Of a stretch of DNA of 64,000 nucleotides, positions 45,559-55,061 are shown one piece after another (the first letter of the stretch is position 1; the number at the start of each line of letters is the position of its first letter). The notes below the pieces were generated by a model. That model searched no databases, was not told the origin of the DNA, and was given only the letters and a program-made list of their open reading frames with translations. Position numbers and translations under genes: made by a program. Source of the stretch: Streptomyces canus (GTDB lineage Bacteria > Actinomycetota > Actinomycetes > Streptomycetales > Streptomycetaceae); NCBI RefSeq assembly GCF_041435015.1, contig NZ_CP107989.1, positions 2,232,001 through 2,296,000 on the forward strand. The letters are read 5' to 3'.

Positions 45559-46085
45559 GCCGCGGGCGGTTCGGGCCGACTCGGCGCCTGCCGCGCCTGA
45601 CGAACGGCCGGCGGAACCCGGCCCCCGGGACTCCCCCGACCGGGAGCGGCTCACGGGCAGCGGCCACCCCCACCCCCCAGGCGTGCGGCACGCGAAGCCT
45701 GCGGTCCCGCCGAACGAACGCAGCCACCCAGGCCGGCCCACAGACGGGTAGCAGCCGCACCCCGCCAGCCCACCACCAGCCGTGCGGCACACGAAGCCTG
45801 CGGCCCCGCCCCCGGGCGCAGCCACCCAGGCCGACCTACACACCGGTAGCAGCCGCACCCCGCCAGCCCACCAGAACCGCCAGAACCACCCACAAGCACA
45901 CAGCGCGACCCGCCGGGCGCGGCCACCGAAGTCCGCCACACCAGGAACGGCCACCGATACGACGAACGGCCGACGGCGGCCCACCCGACCCAGCCCGCCA
46001 GAACCACCCCCAGGCCTGCGGCGCGCGAGGCACAGGCGGGCCGGCCGGCGCGTCGGCGAGGGCCGCGTCGGCGGGTGCGGTGTGC
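45559..46085. other. 527-base gap of low-complexity CCG/CAC-rich sequence
   Basis: No gene is supported. Both strands have long open frames made of Pro, Arg, Gly and Thr, typical of low-complexity GC-rich DNA. The part from 45683 to 45875 is a tandem duplication. Confidence 0.6.
45683..45875. repeat. Tandem pair of ~95-bp direct repeats
   Basis: Unit 1 (45683-45781) and unit 2 (45782-45875) both begin GTGCGGCAC and then read CGAAGCCTGCGG. Both end with GGTAGCAGCCGCACCCCGCC followed by AGCCCACCA. A weaker third copy follows to about 46020. They are noncoding. Confidence 0.7.
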
Positions 46086-47672
46086 TCAGTCCTCCGCGTA
46101 CGTCTCCCGCAGTTCGACCTTGCGCACCTTGCCGGACACCGTCATCGGGAAGGCTTCGAGGATCCTCAGCCGGCTAGGGATCTTGTACTGGGCCAGCCGC
46201 CCCTCGCAGAAGCCGCGGAGATCCTCCAGGGTCGGCGGGTGCGCCGGGTCCCGTGGGATGACGCAGGCCAGCACCTCCTCGCCGTAGCGCTCATGAGGGA
46301 CCCCGACGACCTGGACGTCCGCGATCTTCGGGTGGCCGTACAGGAACTCCTCGATCTCGCGCGGGTAGATGTTCTCGCCGCCCCGGATGATCATGTCCTT
46401 GATGCGGCCGACGATCTCGACGTAGCCGTCCTCGCGCATCATCGCCAGGTCACCGGTGTGCATCCAGCGTCCGGCGTCCACGGCCTCCGCCGTCTTCCCT
46501 GGCTCGTTCCAGTAGCCGAGCATCACGCTGTAGCCGCGGGTGCACAACTCCCCTGCCACGCCCCGTGGTTGGGTGACCCCGGTCGCCGGGTCGACGACCT
46601 TGACCTCGATGTGCGGCAGGACGCGGCCGACCGTGCCGGTGCGGTGCTCGAGGTCGTCGTCCCTGCGGGTCTGCAAGGACACCGGGGAGGTCTCGGTCAT
46701 GCCGTAGCAGATGGACACCTCCGCCATGTGCATCTCGGCGACCACCCGCTTCATCACCTCCACCGGACAGGGCGAGCCCGCCATGATCCCGGTGCGCAGG
46801 GAGGAGAGGTCGTACGTCGCGAAGTCGGGATGGTTCAACTCCGCGATGAACATGGTCGGAACGCCGTAGAGCGAGGTGCAGCGCTCCTGCTGGACCGCGC
46901 GCAGCGTCGCCGCCGGGTCGAAGGACGGAGCCGGGATGACCACGCAGGCGCCGTGCGAGGTCGCCGCCAGGTTGCCCATCACCATGCCGAAGCAGTGGTA
47001 GAAGGGCACCGGGACGCAGACCCGGTCCTGCTCGCTGTAGTCGATCAACTCGCCCACGAAGTAACCGTTGTTGAGGATGTTGTGGTGGGAGAGGGTGGCC
47101 CCCTTGGGGAAGCCCGTCGTGCCCGAGGTGTACTGGATGTTGATCGGGTCGTCGCAGGACAGTTCCGGGTACGCCGCGGCACGGCCGCCGCGCCCCAGCA
47201 ACTCCCGCCAGCTCGGGTGGCCGAGGTACACGACCTCCCGCAACTCGCGGCACCTGCCGCGCACTTCGTCGACCATCGCCCGGTAGTCGCTGCCCTTGTG
47301 GCTGAGCGAGGCGAACAGCAGGGAGACCCCCGCCTGGTTGAGGACGTACTCGACCTCGTGGGTGCGGTACGCCGGGTTGATGTTCACCATGACCGCGCCG
47401 ATCCGCGCGGTGGCGTACTGCACGAGCACCCACTCGGGACAGTTGACCGCCCAGATCCCCACCCGGTCGCCCTTGAGGACCCCGGAGGCGAGCAGCGCGG
47501 ACGCCAACTCGTCGACATCGGCGCCGAATTGCGCGTACGTCCAACGCCGCCCGGACGGCACGTCGACGAGCGCCTCGCGCTCCTGCCAGGTGGCCACGGC
47601 CCGGTCCAGGTTGTCGCCGATGGTGTCGCCGAGCAGCTCCGTCGTGCTCACGCCGTGCGTGTACGAGTTCAC
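46086..47672 (-). CDS. AMP-binding acyl-CoA synthetase (2)
   Basis: This 528-residue ANL enzyme activates a carboxylic acid as acyl-AMP and transfers it to CoA. Motifs are the P-loop YTSGTTGFPKG, CYGMTETSP, the YVEIVGRIKDMIIRGGENIY hinge with its Asp and Arg, and catalytic Lys near the end in MTVSGKVRK. Its GTG start at 47672 overlaps the stop of the upstream synthetase (GTGA), with GAGGAGG ahead. A medium- or long-chain fatty acid is likely. Confidence 0.93.
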   Translation of the reverse strand: MNSYTHGVSTTELLGDTIGDNLDRAVATWQEREALVDVPSGRRWTYAQFGADVDELASALLASGVLKGDRVGIWAVNCPEWVLVQYATARIGAVMVNINPAYRTHEVEYVLNQAGVSLLFASLSHKGSDYRAMVDEVRGRCRELREVVYLGHPSWRELLGRGGRAAAYPELSCDDPINIQYTSGTTGFPKGATLSHHNILNNGYFVGELIDYSEQDRVCVPVPFYHCFGMVMGNLAATSHGACVVIPAPSFDPAATLRAVQQERCTSLYGVPTMFIAELNHPDFATYDLSSLRTGIMAGSPCPVEVMKRVVAEMHMAEVSICYGMTETSPVSLQTRRDDDLEHRTGTVGRVLPHIEVKVVDPATGVTQPRGVAGELCTRGYSVMLGYWNEPGKTAEAVDAGRWMHTGDLAMMREDGYVEIVGRIKDMIIRGGENIYPREIEEFLYGHPKIADVQVVGVPHERYGEEVLACVIPRDPAHPPTLEDLRGFCEGRLAQYKIPSRLRILEAFPMTVSGKVRKVELRETYAED

Positions 47673-49336
47673 CGGAAGTCCTCCTCGCGGTACTCGGCGT
47701 CCGACCCCGCCGCCGTCGCCTCGCGCAGTTCGATCCGCCGGATCTTGCCGGACACCGTCTTGGGCAGCGCCGCGAACTCCAGCCGCCGGATCCGCTTGTA
47801 CGGCGCCAGCGACTCCCGGGAGTGCTCGAACAGCACCTTGGCGGTGTCGGGACCGGGCTCCCAGCCCTCCGCAAGCACGACATACGCCTTCGGGACCGCG
47901 AGCCGCAGCTCGTCCGGCGCGGGTACGACGGCCGCCTCGGCCACCGCTTCGTGTTCGAGGAGCGCGCTCTCCAGCTCGAAGGGGCTGATCTTGTAGTCGG
48001 AGGCCTTGAAGACGTCGTCGCTGCGCCCGATGTAGGTCAGGTACCCCTCCTCGTCCCTCGACGCCACGTCGCCGGTGCGGTAGTAGCCGCCCGCCATCGC
48101 CTCCGCCGTGCGGTCCGGGTCGCCGTGGTAGCCGGTCATCAGGCCGACCGGCCGGGCCGACAGGTCCAGCGCGATCTCGCCCTCGGCGGCGCCGGGCGCG
48201 CCGGACACCGGGTCGAGGAGCTCCACCTTGTAGCCGGGGCTCGGGCGGCCCATGGAACCGGTCTTCAGCACCTGCCCGGGGCTGTTGGAGACCTGGACGG
48301 CCGTCTCGGTCTGGCCGAAGCCGTCCCGGACGGTGATGCCCCAGGCCCGCCGGACCTGCTCGATGACCTCGGGGTTCAGCGGCTCGCCCGCGGCCACCAC
48401 CTCGCGCGGCTTTCGGCGCAGCTGGGTCAGGTCGGCCTGGATGAGCATGCGCCACACGGTCGGCGGTGCGCAGAAGGTCGTGACCCCCGCCCGGTCCATC
48501 TCGGACATCAGACGGCCCGCGTCGAAGCGCGTGTAGTTGTGGATGAAGACGGTCGCCTCCGCGTTCCACGGCGCGAACAGGTTGGACCAGGCGTGCTTGG
48601 CCCAGCCCGGCGAGGAGATGTTCAGATGCACGTCGCCGGGCCTCAGGCCGATCCAGTACATGGTCGCCAGGTGCCCGATCGGGTACGAGGTGTGCGTGTG
48701 CTCGACGAGCTTGGGGCGGGCCGTCGTACCGGAGGTGAAGTACAGCATCAGCGGGTCGTCGGCGAGGGTCGGCCCGTCGGGCAGGAACTCCTCGGAGGCG
48801 GTGTACGCGTCCTCGTACGGCTGCCAGCCCTCCGGTACGCCGCCGACGGCGATGCGGGTGTAGTCGCCGGGCACCTCGTCGAACTTGCCGGTGTCCTCGG
48901 CCCGCACCAGGACGTGCCGCACCCGGCCGCGCTCGACGCGGTCGCGCAGGTCGGCGGGGCCGAGCAGCGGGGTCGCCGGGATGACGACGGCACGCAGCTT
49001 CATGGCCGCGAGGGCCGTCTCCCACAGCTCCGCCTGGTTGCCCAGCATGACCAGGATCCGGTCCTCGGCCTCCACCCCGCGCTCACGCAGCAGATGGGCG
49101 ACCCGGTTGGACCGTTCGGCCATCTCGGCGAAGGAGAGGCGGATCTCGCTGCCGTCCTCCTCGACGATGTGCAGGGCCGTGCGGTCGTTGCCCTCGGCGA
49201 TGACGTCGAACCAGTCGAGCGCCCAGTTGAAGTGCTGCGGGCGGGGCCAGACGAAGCCCTCGTACGCCGTCGCGTAGTCCTCGCGGTGCTGGAGCAGGAA
49301 GTCCCGCGCCCCGCGGAAGTCCTCCGTAGCCGTCAT
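47669..49336 (-). CDS. AMP-binding acyl-CoA synthetase (1)
   Basis: This 555-residue ANL enzyme resembles acyl-CoA synthetases of the medium-chain or benzoate type. It has YFTSGTTARPK, DGFGQTETA, YIGRSDDVFKASDYKI and the C-terminal catalytic lysine in KTVSGKIRRIE. The ATG at 49336 has AAGGAGG 6 bases upstream. It leads the two-gene operon and is divergent from a GAF-LuxR regulator; the palindrome at 49412-49427 lies in between. Confidence 0.93.
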   Translation of the reverse strand: MTATEDFRGARDFLLQHREDYATAYEGFVWPRPQHFNWALDWFDVIAEGNDRTALHIVEEDGSEIRLSFAEMAERSNRVAHLLRERGVEAEDRILVMLGNQAELWETALAAMKLRAVVIPATPLLGPADLRDRVERGRVRHVLVRAEDTGKFDEVPGDYTRIAVGGVPEGWQPYEDAYTASEEFLPDGPTLADDPLMLYFTSGTTARPKLVEHTHTSYPIGHLATMYWIGLRPGDVHLNISSPGWAKHAWSNLFAPWNAEATVFIHNYTRFDAGRLMSEMDRAGVTTFCAPPTVWRMLIQADLTQLRRKPREVVAAGEPLNPEVIEQVRRAWGITVRDGFGQTETAVQVSNSPGQVLKTGSMGRPSPGYKVELLDPVSGAPGAAEGEIALDLSARPVGLMTGYHGDPDRTAEAMAGGYYRTGDVASRDEEGYLTYIGRSDDVFKASDYKISPFELESALLEHEAVAEAAVVPAPDELRLAVPKAYVVLAEGWEPGPDTAKVLFEHSRESLAPYKRIRRLEFAALPKTVSGKIRRIELREATAAGSDAEYREEDFR

Positions 49337-49411
49337 CTTGCGTCCTCCTTGGTGCCGGACCATTGCCGGGCGGCTCTCTGCCATCGTGTAATCCGTGATG
49401 CAGGTCTCACT

Positions 49412-49427
49412 ACCCCCGAACGGGGGT
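49412..49427. promoter_or_regulatory. Perfect 16-bp palindrome in the divergent promoter region
   Basis: ACCCCCGAACGGGGGT has 7-bp arms around AA. It lies 75 bases upstream of the synthetase operon and 26 bases before the LuxR gene. It is probably the LuxR operator; a terminator is less likely because no gene ends here. Confidence 0.55.
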
Positions 49428-49453
49428 GTGTGCCGCAGTGAAGGGACGAGCAG

Positions 49454-50284
49454 GTGGCAGTGAACCCGGGCGGAGCAGTGGAGATCCGGCGTGCACTCGC
49501 GCGGCTGCGGCACACGACGGGGCTACCGGTCGCCTTCGGCGGTCTGGTCGAGCCCGACCGGTCGCGGGTCCGGATCAGCGAACTGAGCGGTACGGCCACC
49601 ACCTCGCTCCTCGCGCTCGCGGTGACCTCGGGCAACGGACTCGGCGGCAAGGCGGTCGCGCTGGCCCGCCCGTGCGCCGTGGCGGACTACTCCACGTCCC
49701 GGCAGATCAGCCATGAGTACGACGCCGCCGTCGCCGCCGAGGGGCTGCGCTCGGTGCTGGCCGTGCCGGTGGTCGTACGGCGCCGGGTGCGCGGCGTGCT
49801 GTACGGCGCTCTGCGGGACGCCCGGCCGCTCGGCGACCGCACGCTGACGGCGGCGGTGGACGCGGCGCGCGACGTGGAGCAGGCGCTGGTCGTCGACGAC
49901 GAGGCGCGGGACGTGCTGGTGGCGGCGCGGGCCGAGCCGCGGCGCGCCGACACCTCCACGTGGGAGCAGGTCCGGGAGGCGCACGCGGCGCTGCGGGCGC
50001 TGGCCCCGCGGATCGGCGACCCGGCGCTGCGGGCCGACCTGCTCGACGCCTGCGCGCTCCTGACCCCGGATGCCGAGACCGCGCACGGCATCGCCCTGGC
50101 ACCGCGCGAGCTGGACGTCCTGGCCTGTGTGGCGGCCGGGGCGACGAACGCCGCGGCGGCGGACAGGCTGGGCGTGAGAGCCGAGACGGTCAAGGCGTAC
50201 CTGCGGTCGGCCATGCGGAAACTCGGGGCCAGGACCCGTGGAGAGGCGGTGGTCGCCGCACGCCGGGCGGGACTGCTCCCGTGA
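49454..50284 (+). CDS. GAF-domain LuxR-type regulator
   Basis: This 276-residue protein has an N-terminal GAF-like sensor (about residues 10-140), a linker rich in Arg and Ala, and a C-terminal LuxR helix-turn-helix (LAPRELDVLACVAAGATNAA through VKAYLRSAMRKLGARTR). Proteins of this type are often divergent from acyl-CoA synthetase or dehydrogenase genes, as here, and may respond to an acyl compound. The start may be GTG 49454 or 49460. Confidence 0.88.
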   Translation: MAVNPGGAVEIRRALARLRHTTGLPVAFGGLVEPDRSRVRISELSGTATTSLLALAVTSGNGLGGKAVALARPCAVADYSTSRQISHEYDAAVAAEGLRSVLAVPVVVRRRVRGVLYGALRDARPLGDRTLTAAVDAARDVEQALVVDDEARDVLVAARAEPRRADTSTWEQVREAHAALRALAPRIGDPALRADLLDACALLTPDAETAHGIALAPRELDVLACVAAGATNAAAADRLGVRAETVKAYLRSAMRKLGARTRGEAVVAARRAGLLP

Positions 50285-50447
50285 CAACCCGGCTCCTCCC
50301 GTAACATTGGTAGACATCTCATTCATTCGTGGGTGCTTTGAATTTTTCCATGCGGAACCGGTTGTTATTTCCCTCACCACCTCTTCCCGCCGAATTTCAA
50401 AGCACCTTGCCTAATATTGGCCAGGACACGACACAGGGAGGGGAGCG

Positions 50448-53273
50448 GTGACCGTGCCACGCGACTTCCAGGAGCCCGCGAGATGCCGCCCTGACCTGGT
50501 CATCGGCCGGGACGAGCTGTTCGGCCAGGCCCGTGAGCAGCTGGCCCGCGGCGGCAGCGTGCTCCTGCACGGCCCGGCCGGAATAGGAAAGTCGACCGTC
50601 CTGCGGGCCCTGGCGGCCGAATACGGCGAAGCGGCCCACACCGTGTTGCGCTGCTCGGCCACCGAGTCGGAATCCCATCTCCCCTTCCTGGCCCTGGCCG
50701 ACCTCTTCGGTCTGGTCCTCGACGACGTCTCCGACAAGCTGCCCGCCGCCCAGCGCACCGCCCTCGAGTCGGCGCTGACCGGACGCGGTGAGTCCACCCT
50801 CCAGCGCGACGGCCTCGCCCTGCGCCTGGCCGTGCTGTCGGCGCTGCGCGCCCTCGCCGCCGAGAAGCCCGTCCTGCTCGTCGCCGACGACGTCCAGTGG
50901 CTGGATCCCGCGAGCCTGGAACTCCTCGGCTTCGCCGCCCGGCGGCTCGGCGACATCCCGGTGCGGATGCTGTGCGCGGTCCGGACCGACGGCACCGAGT
51001 ACGACCGCCATCTACGCGCGTTGCCACCGGACAGTCTCGCCGTCCGCTTCAACCCGCTCACCCGCGCCCAGGTGGCCGCGCTGCTCGACCACCGCGGCTA
51101 CACCGGCCTGCAGCGCTCCACCGTCCGGGACATCCACCGCACCAGCGGCGGCAACCCGTTCTACGCCCTGGAACTCGGCCGCGCACTCACCGAGAACCCG
51201 ACCCCGCCCCGCCCCGGTGAACCGCTGCCGGTGCCCACCTCGCTGCGGGCCCTGGTGCTCAGCCGCCTGGAGATGCTGTCCGAGGAGGCCCGCCGCACCC
51301 TCCTGGTGGCGAGCGCGGGCGCCCGCCCGACTCCGGCCCTGCTGCACGCGGCCGGCCGCAGGGACGCCGAGGCGGAGATGGCCCAGGCGGCCGCGCTGGG
51401 CCTGCTCGCGACGGAGGCCGAGGGTCCCGCCGTACGCTTCGCGCATCCGCTGATCTCGGCCGCGCTGTACGCGGAGGCGCCCGCGCAGGATCGGCGGGAT
51501 GCGCACCGGGCGCTGTCCACGGCCGCCTCCGACCCCATCGAGCGGGCCCGCCATCTGGCCCTCGCGACCATCGGCACCGACCCGGAGGTGGCCGCCCGGC
51601 TCGCCGAGGCCGCGGCCCTGGCCCGGGACCGGGGCGCACCCTCGATGGCCGCCTCCCTCGGGCTGCTGTCGGCCCGGCACACCCCGGCCGACGGTGCGCC
51701 CGCTCCTGACGTACGCCGGCTCGCGGCCGCCGAGGACGCGATCACCGCCGGTGAACTGGACCTCGCCCGGGACATCGCCCGTGACGTGCTCACCCGGGCC
51801 ACCGTGCCCGCGGACCGGGTGCGGGCCTGGATCATCGTGATCGACACCGCGGGTCACGCCATGACGGAGGTCGACGCGGTCTTCCCGCAGGCGCTGGCCG
51901 ACGCGGGCGACGACCCCGAACTGCTCGCCCTGATCCGCTACCAGCTGGCCTGGCGGGCCCTGCTCGTCGAGGGCGACTTCGTCGAGGCCCGCGGGGAGGC
52001 CGCGCACTCGGCAGCGCTGGCCGCGCGGGCAGGCGACCGCTACAACGAGCTGATGGCGCTGTCCTTCCAGGCCCAGCTGGAGACCCTCATGGGCCATCCG
52101 GACGCCCCCGCGACCATCAAGCGTGCCCTGAAGGAGCCCCAGGACCCGCGGGTGGCCTGCCATCACAACGGCGCCGGGTACTCCCGCTTCCGCTGGCTGA
52201 TCATGAGCGACCAGCTGCCCGAGGCCCGCGCGACGGTCACCGCGCTGCTGCGCGAGGTGCGGCGGCGCGGTTCGGTCGAGAGCGAGGTGCACTTCCTGCG
52301 CGGGGTGGCCGAGACCGAACTGCGCTCGGGGCACTGCGGGCGGGCGCTCGACCTGGCCCGGGAGAGCCTGATGATGGCCCGGGACACCGGGATCGGCGAG
52401 GTGGCCTCGGCCGTGCTCGCCTCCATCGCGGAGGCCTCGGGCGGCAGTGTCGAGCGGGCGCTCGAACTGGCCCGGGAGGCGGTCGATCACGCCGAGGAGA
52501 ACGGCGACCAGATGTACGAGTCCCGAGGCTTGGCCGTCCTCGGCTACGCGCAGCTCGTGGCCGGGGACGCGCAGGGCGCGGTCCGTTCACTGCGCCGGGT
52601 GCGCGAGCTGGAGCACGGGCTCGGCATCACGGATCCGGCGCGCGGCCGCTGGCAGGGCGACCTCGCCGAGGCCCTCGTACGCATCGGGGAGACCGGCGAG
52701 GCACAGGACGTCATCGACGTGACGCGGGTGAACGCGCTCCGGCTGGGCCGGGAGAGCGTGCTCGCCGTCCTGGACCGGGCCGAGGCGCTGGTGCGGGCGG
52801 CGCGCGGTGAACTCGAGGCGGCGCTGGTCCAGTTGACGTCGGTGCAGGACCGTCTCGCCAAGCTGGGCTACGGCCTGGAGGAGGCGCGCGCCGCCTTCGC
52901 CCTGGCCCAGCTGCGCACCCGGCGGCCGGGGCCGACGTCGTACGACGAGGCGGCCCGGCTCTTCAGGCGCTGCCGGGCGCTGCCCTGGCTGCGCCAGGTG
53001 GAGGCGGCCGCGCTGGCCCGGCCGGAGGAGCCGGAGCCCGTGCCCACCACCGCGCCGGACGGCCTGGAAGGGCTCGAGGGGCTCGAAGGGCTGGCCTCGA
53101 TGGAGCGTCAGGTGGCCGCCCTCGTCATGGAGGGCGCCACCAACCGGGAGATAGCCGCGCGGCTGTTCATCAGCGTGAAGACGGTCGAGGCGACCCTCAC
53201 CCGGGTCTACCGCAAGCTCGGGATCCGCTCCCGCGTGGACATCGTCCGGCTGGCGGCGGGGCGCCGCCCGTAG
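50448..53273 (+). CDS. LAL-family large ATP-binding LuxR regulator
   Basis: This 941-residue LAL (MalT-like) regulator has Walker A GPAGIGKST (42-50), Walker B VLLVADDVQWLD, a long TPR-like helical middle, and a C-terminal LuxR helix-turn-helix (MEGATNREIAARLFISVKTV). The GTG start at 50448 follows GGGAGGGGAG. It is followed by the trypsin-like gene; palindromes upstream of that gene may be its targets. Confidence 0.93.
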   Translation: MTVPRDFQEPARCRPDLVIGRDELFGQAREQLARGGSVLLHGPAGIGKSTVLRALAAEYGEAAHTVLRCSATESESHLPFLALADLFGLVLDDVSDKLPAAQRTALESALTGRGESTLQRDGLALRLAVLSALRALAAEKPVLLVADDVQWLDPASLELLGFAARRLGDIPVRMLCAVRTDGTEYDRHLRALPPDSLAVRFNPLTRAQVAALLDHRGYTGLQRSTVRDIHRTSGGNPFYALELGRALTENPTPPRPGEPLPVPTSLRALVLSRLEMLSEEARRTLLVASAGARPTPALLHAAGRRDAEAEMAQAAALGLLATEAEGPAVRFAHPLISAALYAEAPAQDRRDAHRALSTAASDPIERARHLALATIGTDPEVAARLAEAAALARDRGAPSMAASLGLLSARHTPADGAPAPDVRRLAAAEDAITAGELDLARDIARDVLTRATVPADRVRAWIIVIDTAGHAMTEVDAVFPQALADAGDDPELLALIRYQLAWRALLVEGDFVEARGEAAHSAALAARAGDRYNELMALSFQAQLETLMGHPDAPATIKRALKEPQDPRVACHHNGAGYSRFRWLIMSDQLPEARATVTALLREVRRRGSVESEVHFLRGVAETELRSGHCGRALDLARESLMMARDTGIGEVASAVLASIAEASGGSVERALELAREAVDHAEENGDQMYESRGLAVLGYAQLVAGDAQGAVRSLRRVRELEHGLGITDPARGRWQGDLAEALVRIGETGEAQDVIDVTRVNALRLGRESVLAVLDRAEALVRAARGELEAALVQLTSVQDRLAKLGYGLEEARAAFALAQLRTRRPGPTSYDEAARLFRRCRALPWLRQVEAAALARPEEPEPVPTTAPDGLEGLEGLEGLASMERQVAALVMEGATNREIAARLFISVKTVEATLTRVYRKLGIRSRVDIVRLAAGRRP

Positions 53274-53332
53274 CCGACGGTCCGTCAGAAACGCTCTCCC
53301 CAGGGCGCACCGAGGGTTTTCCCTGCCCAACT

Positions 53333-53358
53333 CCCTTAGGGGGTTCCCTCATTGGGAA
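53333..53358. promoter_or_regulatory. Dyads in the protease promoter region
   Basis: CCCTTAGGG (53333-53341) and TTCCCTCATTGGGAA (53344-53358) lie about 130-155 bases upstream of the protease start. They are candidate regulator sites, possibly for the adjacent LAL protein. There is no direct evidence. Confidence 0.35.
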
Positions 53359-53486
53359 GGGGAACTTCCGGGTTCTAGCTTATGGACATGCCGCTCGCCC
53401 GGGCATACGGGGGTCGGTCCCGCGACCCCCGTGTACACCCCCACACCCGCGCGACCCCCCACCGGCAACCCTGAGGAGACTCACTG

Positions 53487-54278
53487 ATGTTCGGTCTCAC
53501 CCGTGCGAAGAAGGCCACCGGCGTCACCCTGGCGATCGCCGCTGCCGCCGCCACCGCGTTGCTCGGCGCCCCCACCGCCGTCGCCGCTCCCCAGCCCATC
53601 GTCGGCGGTACCACGACGACCACGACCTCGTACCCGTTCATGATGCAGATCACGGACGCCTCGCAGAACCAGTTCTGCGGCGGCACCCTGGTCTCCGCGA
53701 CCAAAGTGGTCACCGCGGCCCACTGCATGGTCGGCGAGACCACCAGCAGCGTGAGAGTCGTCGGCGGTCGCACCTACCTCAACGGCACCAACGGCACGGT
53801 CAGCCGGGTCAGCAAGATCTGGATCAACCCGGACTACACGGACGCCACCAACGGCGACGACGTGGCCGTGCTGACGCTGTCGACGTCGATGCCGTACACC
53901 ACGGCGTCCTATGTCTCCTCGTCCCAGACCGGGGTGTACGCGGCCGGCACCACGGCCCGCATCGTCGGCTGGGGCACCACCTCGGAGAGCGGCAGCTCCT
54001 CCAACCAGCTGCGGACCGCGACCGTCCCGATCGTGTCCGACTCCAGCTGTGCCAGTTCCTACGGCTCCGACTTCGTCGCGAGCGACATGGTTTGCGCCGG
54101 ATACACATCCGGCGGCGTAGACACCTGCCAGGGCGACAGCGGCGGTCCCCTGCTCATCGGGGGCGCCCTGGCAGGTATCACTTCCTGGGGAGAGGGGTGT
54201 GCGGAGGCCGGTTACCCGGGTGTCTACACCCGGCTGACCACCTTCTCCAGCCTCGTGACCGCGCAGGTCAACTCATAG
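53487..54278 (+). CDS. Secreted trypsin-like serine protease
   Basis: This 263-residue preproenzyme has a signal peptide of about 34 residues, a short propeptide and the mature start near IVGG (Ile38). The catalytic triad is His79 (TAAHC), Asp125 (GDDVAVL) and Ser218 (GDSGGP). Asp212 at the bottom of the S1 pocket predicts cleavage after Arg or Lys, as in Streptomyces griseus trypsin. Cys residues fit three disulfides. It lies downstream of the LAL regulator. Confidence 0.95.
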   Translation: MFGLTRAKKATGVTLAIAAAAATALLGAPTAVAAPQPIVGGTTTTTTSYPFMMQITDASQNQFCGGTLVSATKVVTAAHCMVGETTSSVRVVGGRTYLNGTNGTVSRVSKIWINPDYTDATNGDDVAVLTLSTSMPYTTASYVSSSQTGVYAAGTTARIVGWGTTSESGSSSNQLRTATVPIVSDSSCASSYGSDFVASDMVCAGYTSGGVDTCQGDSGGPLLIGGALAGITSWGEGCAEAGYPGVYTRLTTFSSLVTAQVNS

Positions 54279-54293
54279 GTCCCCAGAGGTTCT

Positions 54294-54310
54294 CCTGAGT
54301 ATTCCTCAGG
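54294..54310 (+). terminator. Small hairpin after the protease gene
   Basis: CCTGAG (54294-54299) and CTCAGG (54305-54310) form a short stem 15 bases past the stop. It could be a weak terminator. Confidence 0.35.
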
Positions 54311-54395
54311 TGAGAAGCCGGGGGCGTTGCGGGCCACCACGAGCGGCCCGCAGCGCCCCCTGTCCATGCGTGCGATCCGTGCTTGAATGACCGCC

Positions 54396-55043
54396 ATGGT
54401 GTCCACGGACCGCGTCCTCGCCTTCGCCGCGATGTCCCTGCTGGTCATCGTCATCCCGGGGCCCAGTGTGCTGTTCGTCATCGGCCGGGCCCTCGCCCAC
54501 GGCAGGCGTACCGCGGTGGCGACGGCGGTCGGCAACGTCTTCGGTTCCTACCTGCTCGTCGTGGCGGTCGCGGTCGGGATCGGTTCCCTGGTGGAGCGGT
54601 CGGTGGCCGTCTATCTGGCGGTGAAGCTGGCGGGCGCCGCGTATCTGGTCCTCCTCGGGGTGCAGGCACTGCGGCACCGCAAGGAGCTGAAGGCCTCGGC
54701 CATCGCCTCCCGACCCGCCGGGCCGGCGCGGGGTGACCTGCGGACGGTCCTCGACGGCGCCCTCGTCGGCGTCACCAACCCCAAGGGCATCGTCTTCTTC
54801 GCGGCCGTGCTCCCCCAGTTCGTGGACCACTCGGCGGGGCACGTACCGGCGCAGATGCTGCTGCTCGGCCTGGTCCCGATCACCATCGGCCTGGTCACGG
54901 ACACCCTGTGGGGCCTGACCGCGTCGGCTGCCCGCACCTGGTTCGCCGGCTCCGACCGCCGCCTCTCGATGATCGGCGGCGCGGGCGGGTTCACGATGAT
55001 CGGACTGGGGCTGACGGTGGCGGTGACAGGGCGGGCGGACTGA
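54396..55043 (+). CDS. LysE/RhtB-family exporter
   Basis: This 215-residue protein has about six membrane helices. The N-terminal LysE signature is VIVIPGPSVLFVIGRALAHG, and GVTNPKGIVFF lies in the middle. The family exports amino acids or related metabolites. The start may be ATG 54387 or 54396; neither has a clear ribosome site. Confidence 0.88.
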   Translation: MVSTDRVLAFAAMSLLVIVIPGPSVLFVIGRALAHGRRTAVATAVGNVFGSYLLVVAVAVGIGSLVERSVAVYLAVKLAGAAYLVLLGVQALRHRKELKASAIASRPAGPARGDLRTVLDGALVGVTNPKGIVFFAAVLPQFVDHSAGHVPAQMLLLGLVPITIGLVTDTLWGLTASAARTWFAGSDRRLSMIGGAGGFTMIGLGLTVAVTGRAD

Positions 55044-55061
55044 GCGATCCCCTTCGGCGGG

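Noticed and set aside
45600..46080. Possible CRISPR array
   Set aside because: The repeats are tandem, about 95 bp long and without unique spacers.
46086..49025. 979-codon reverse open frame spanning both acyl-CoA synthetases
   Set aside because: Only its last 528 codons are a real protein; the front is Arg/Pro/Gly-rich and overlaps the genuine upstream synthetase in another frame.
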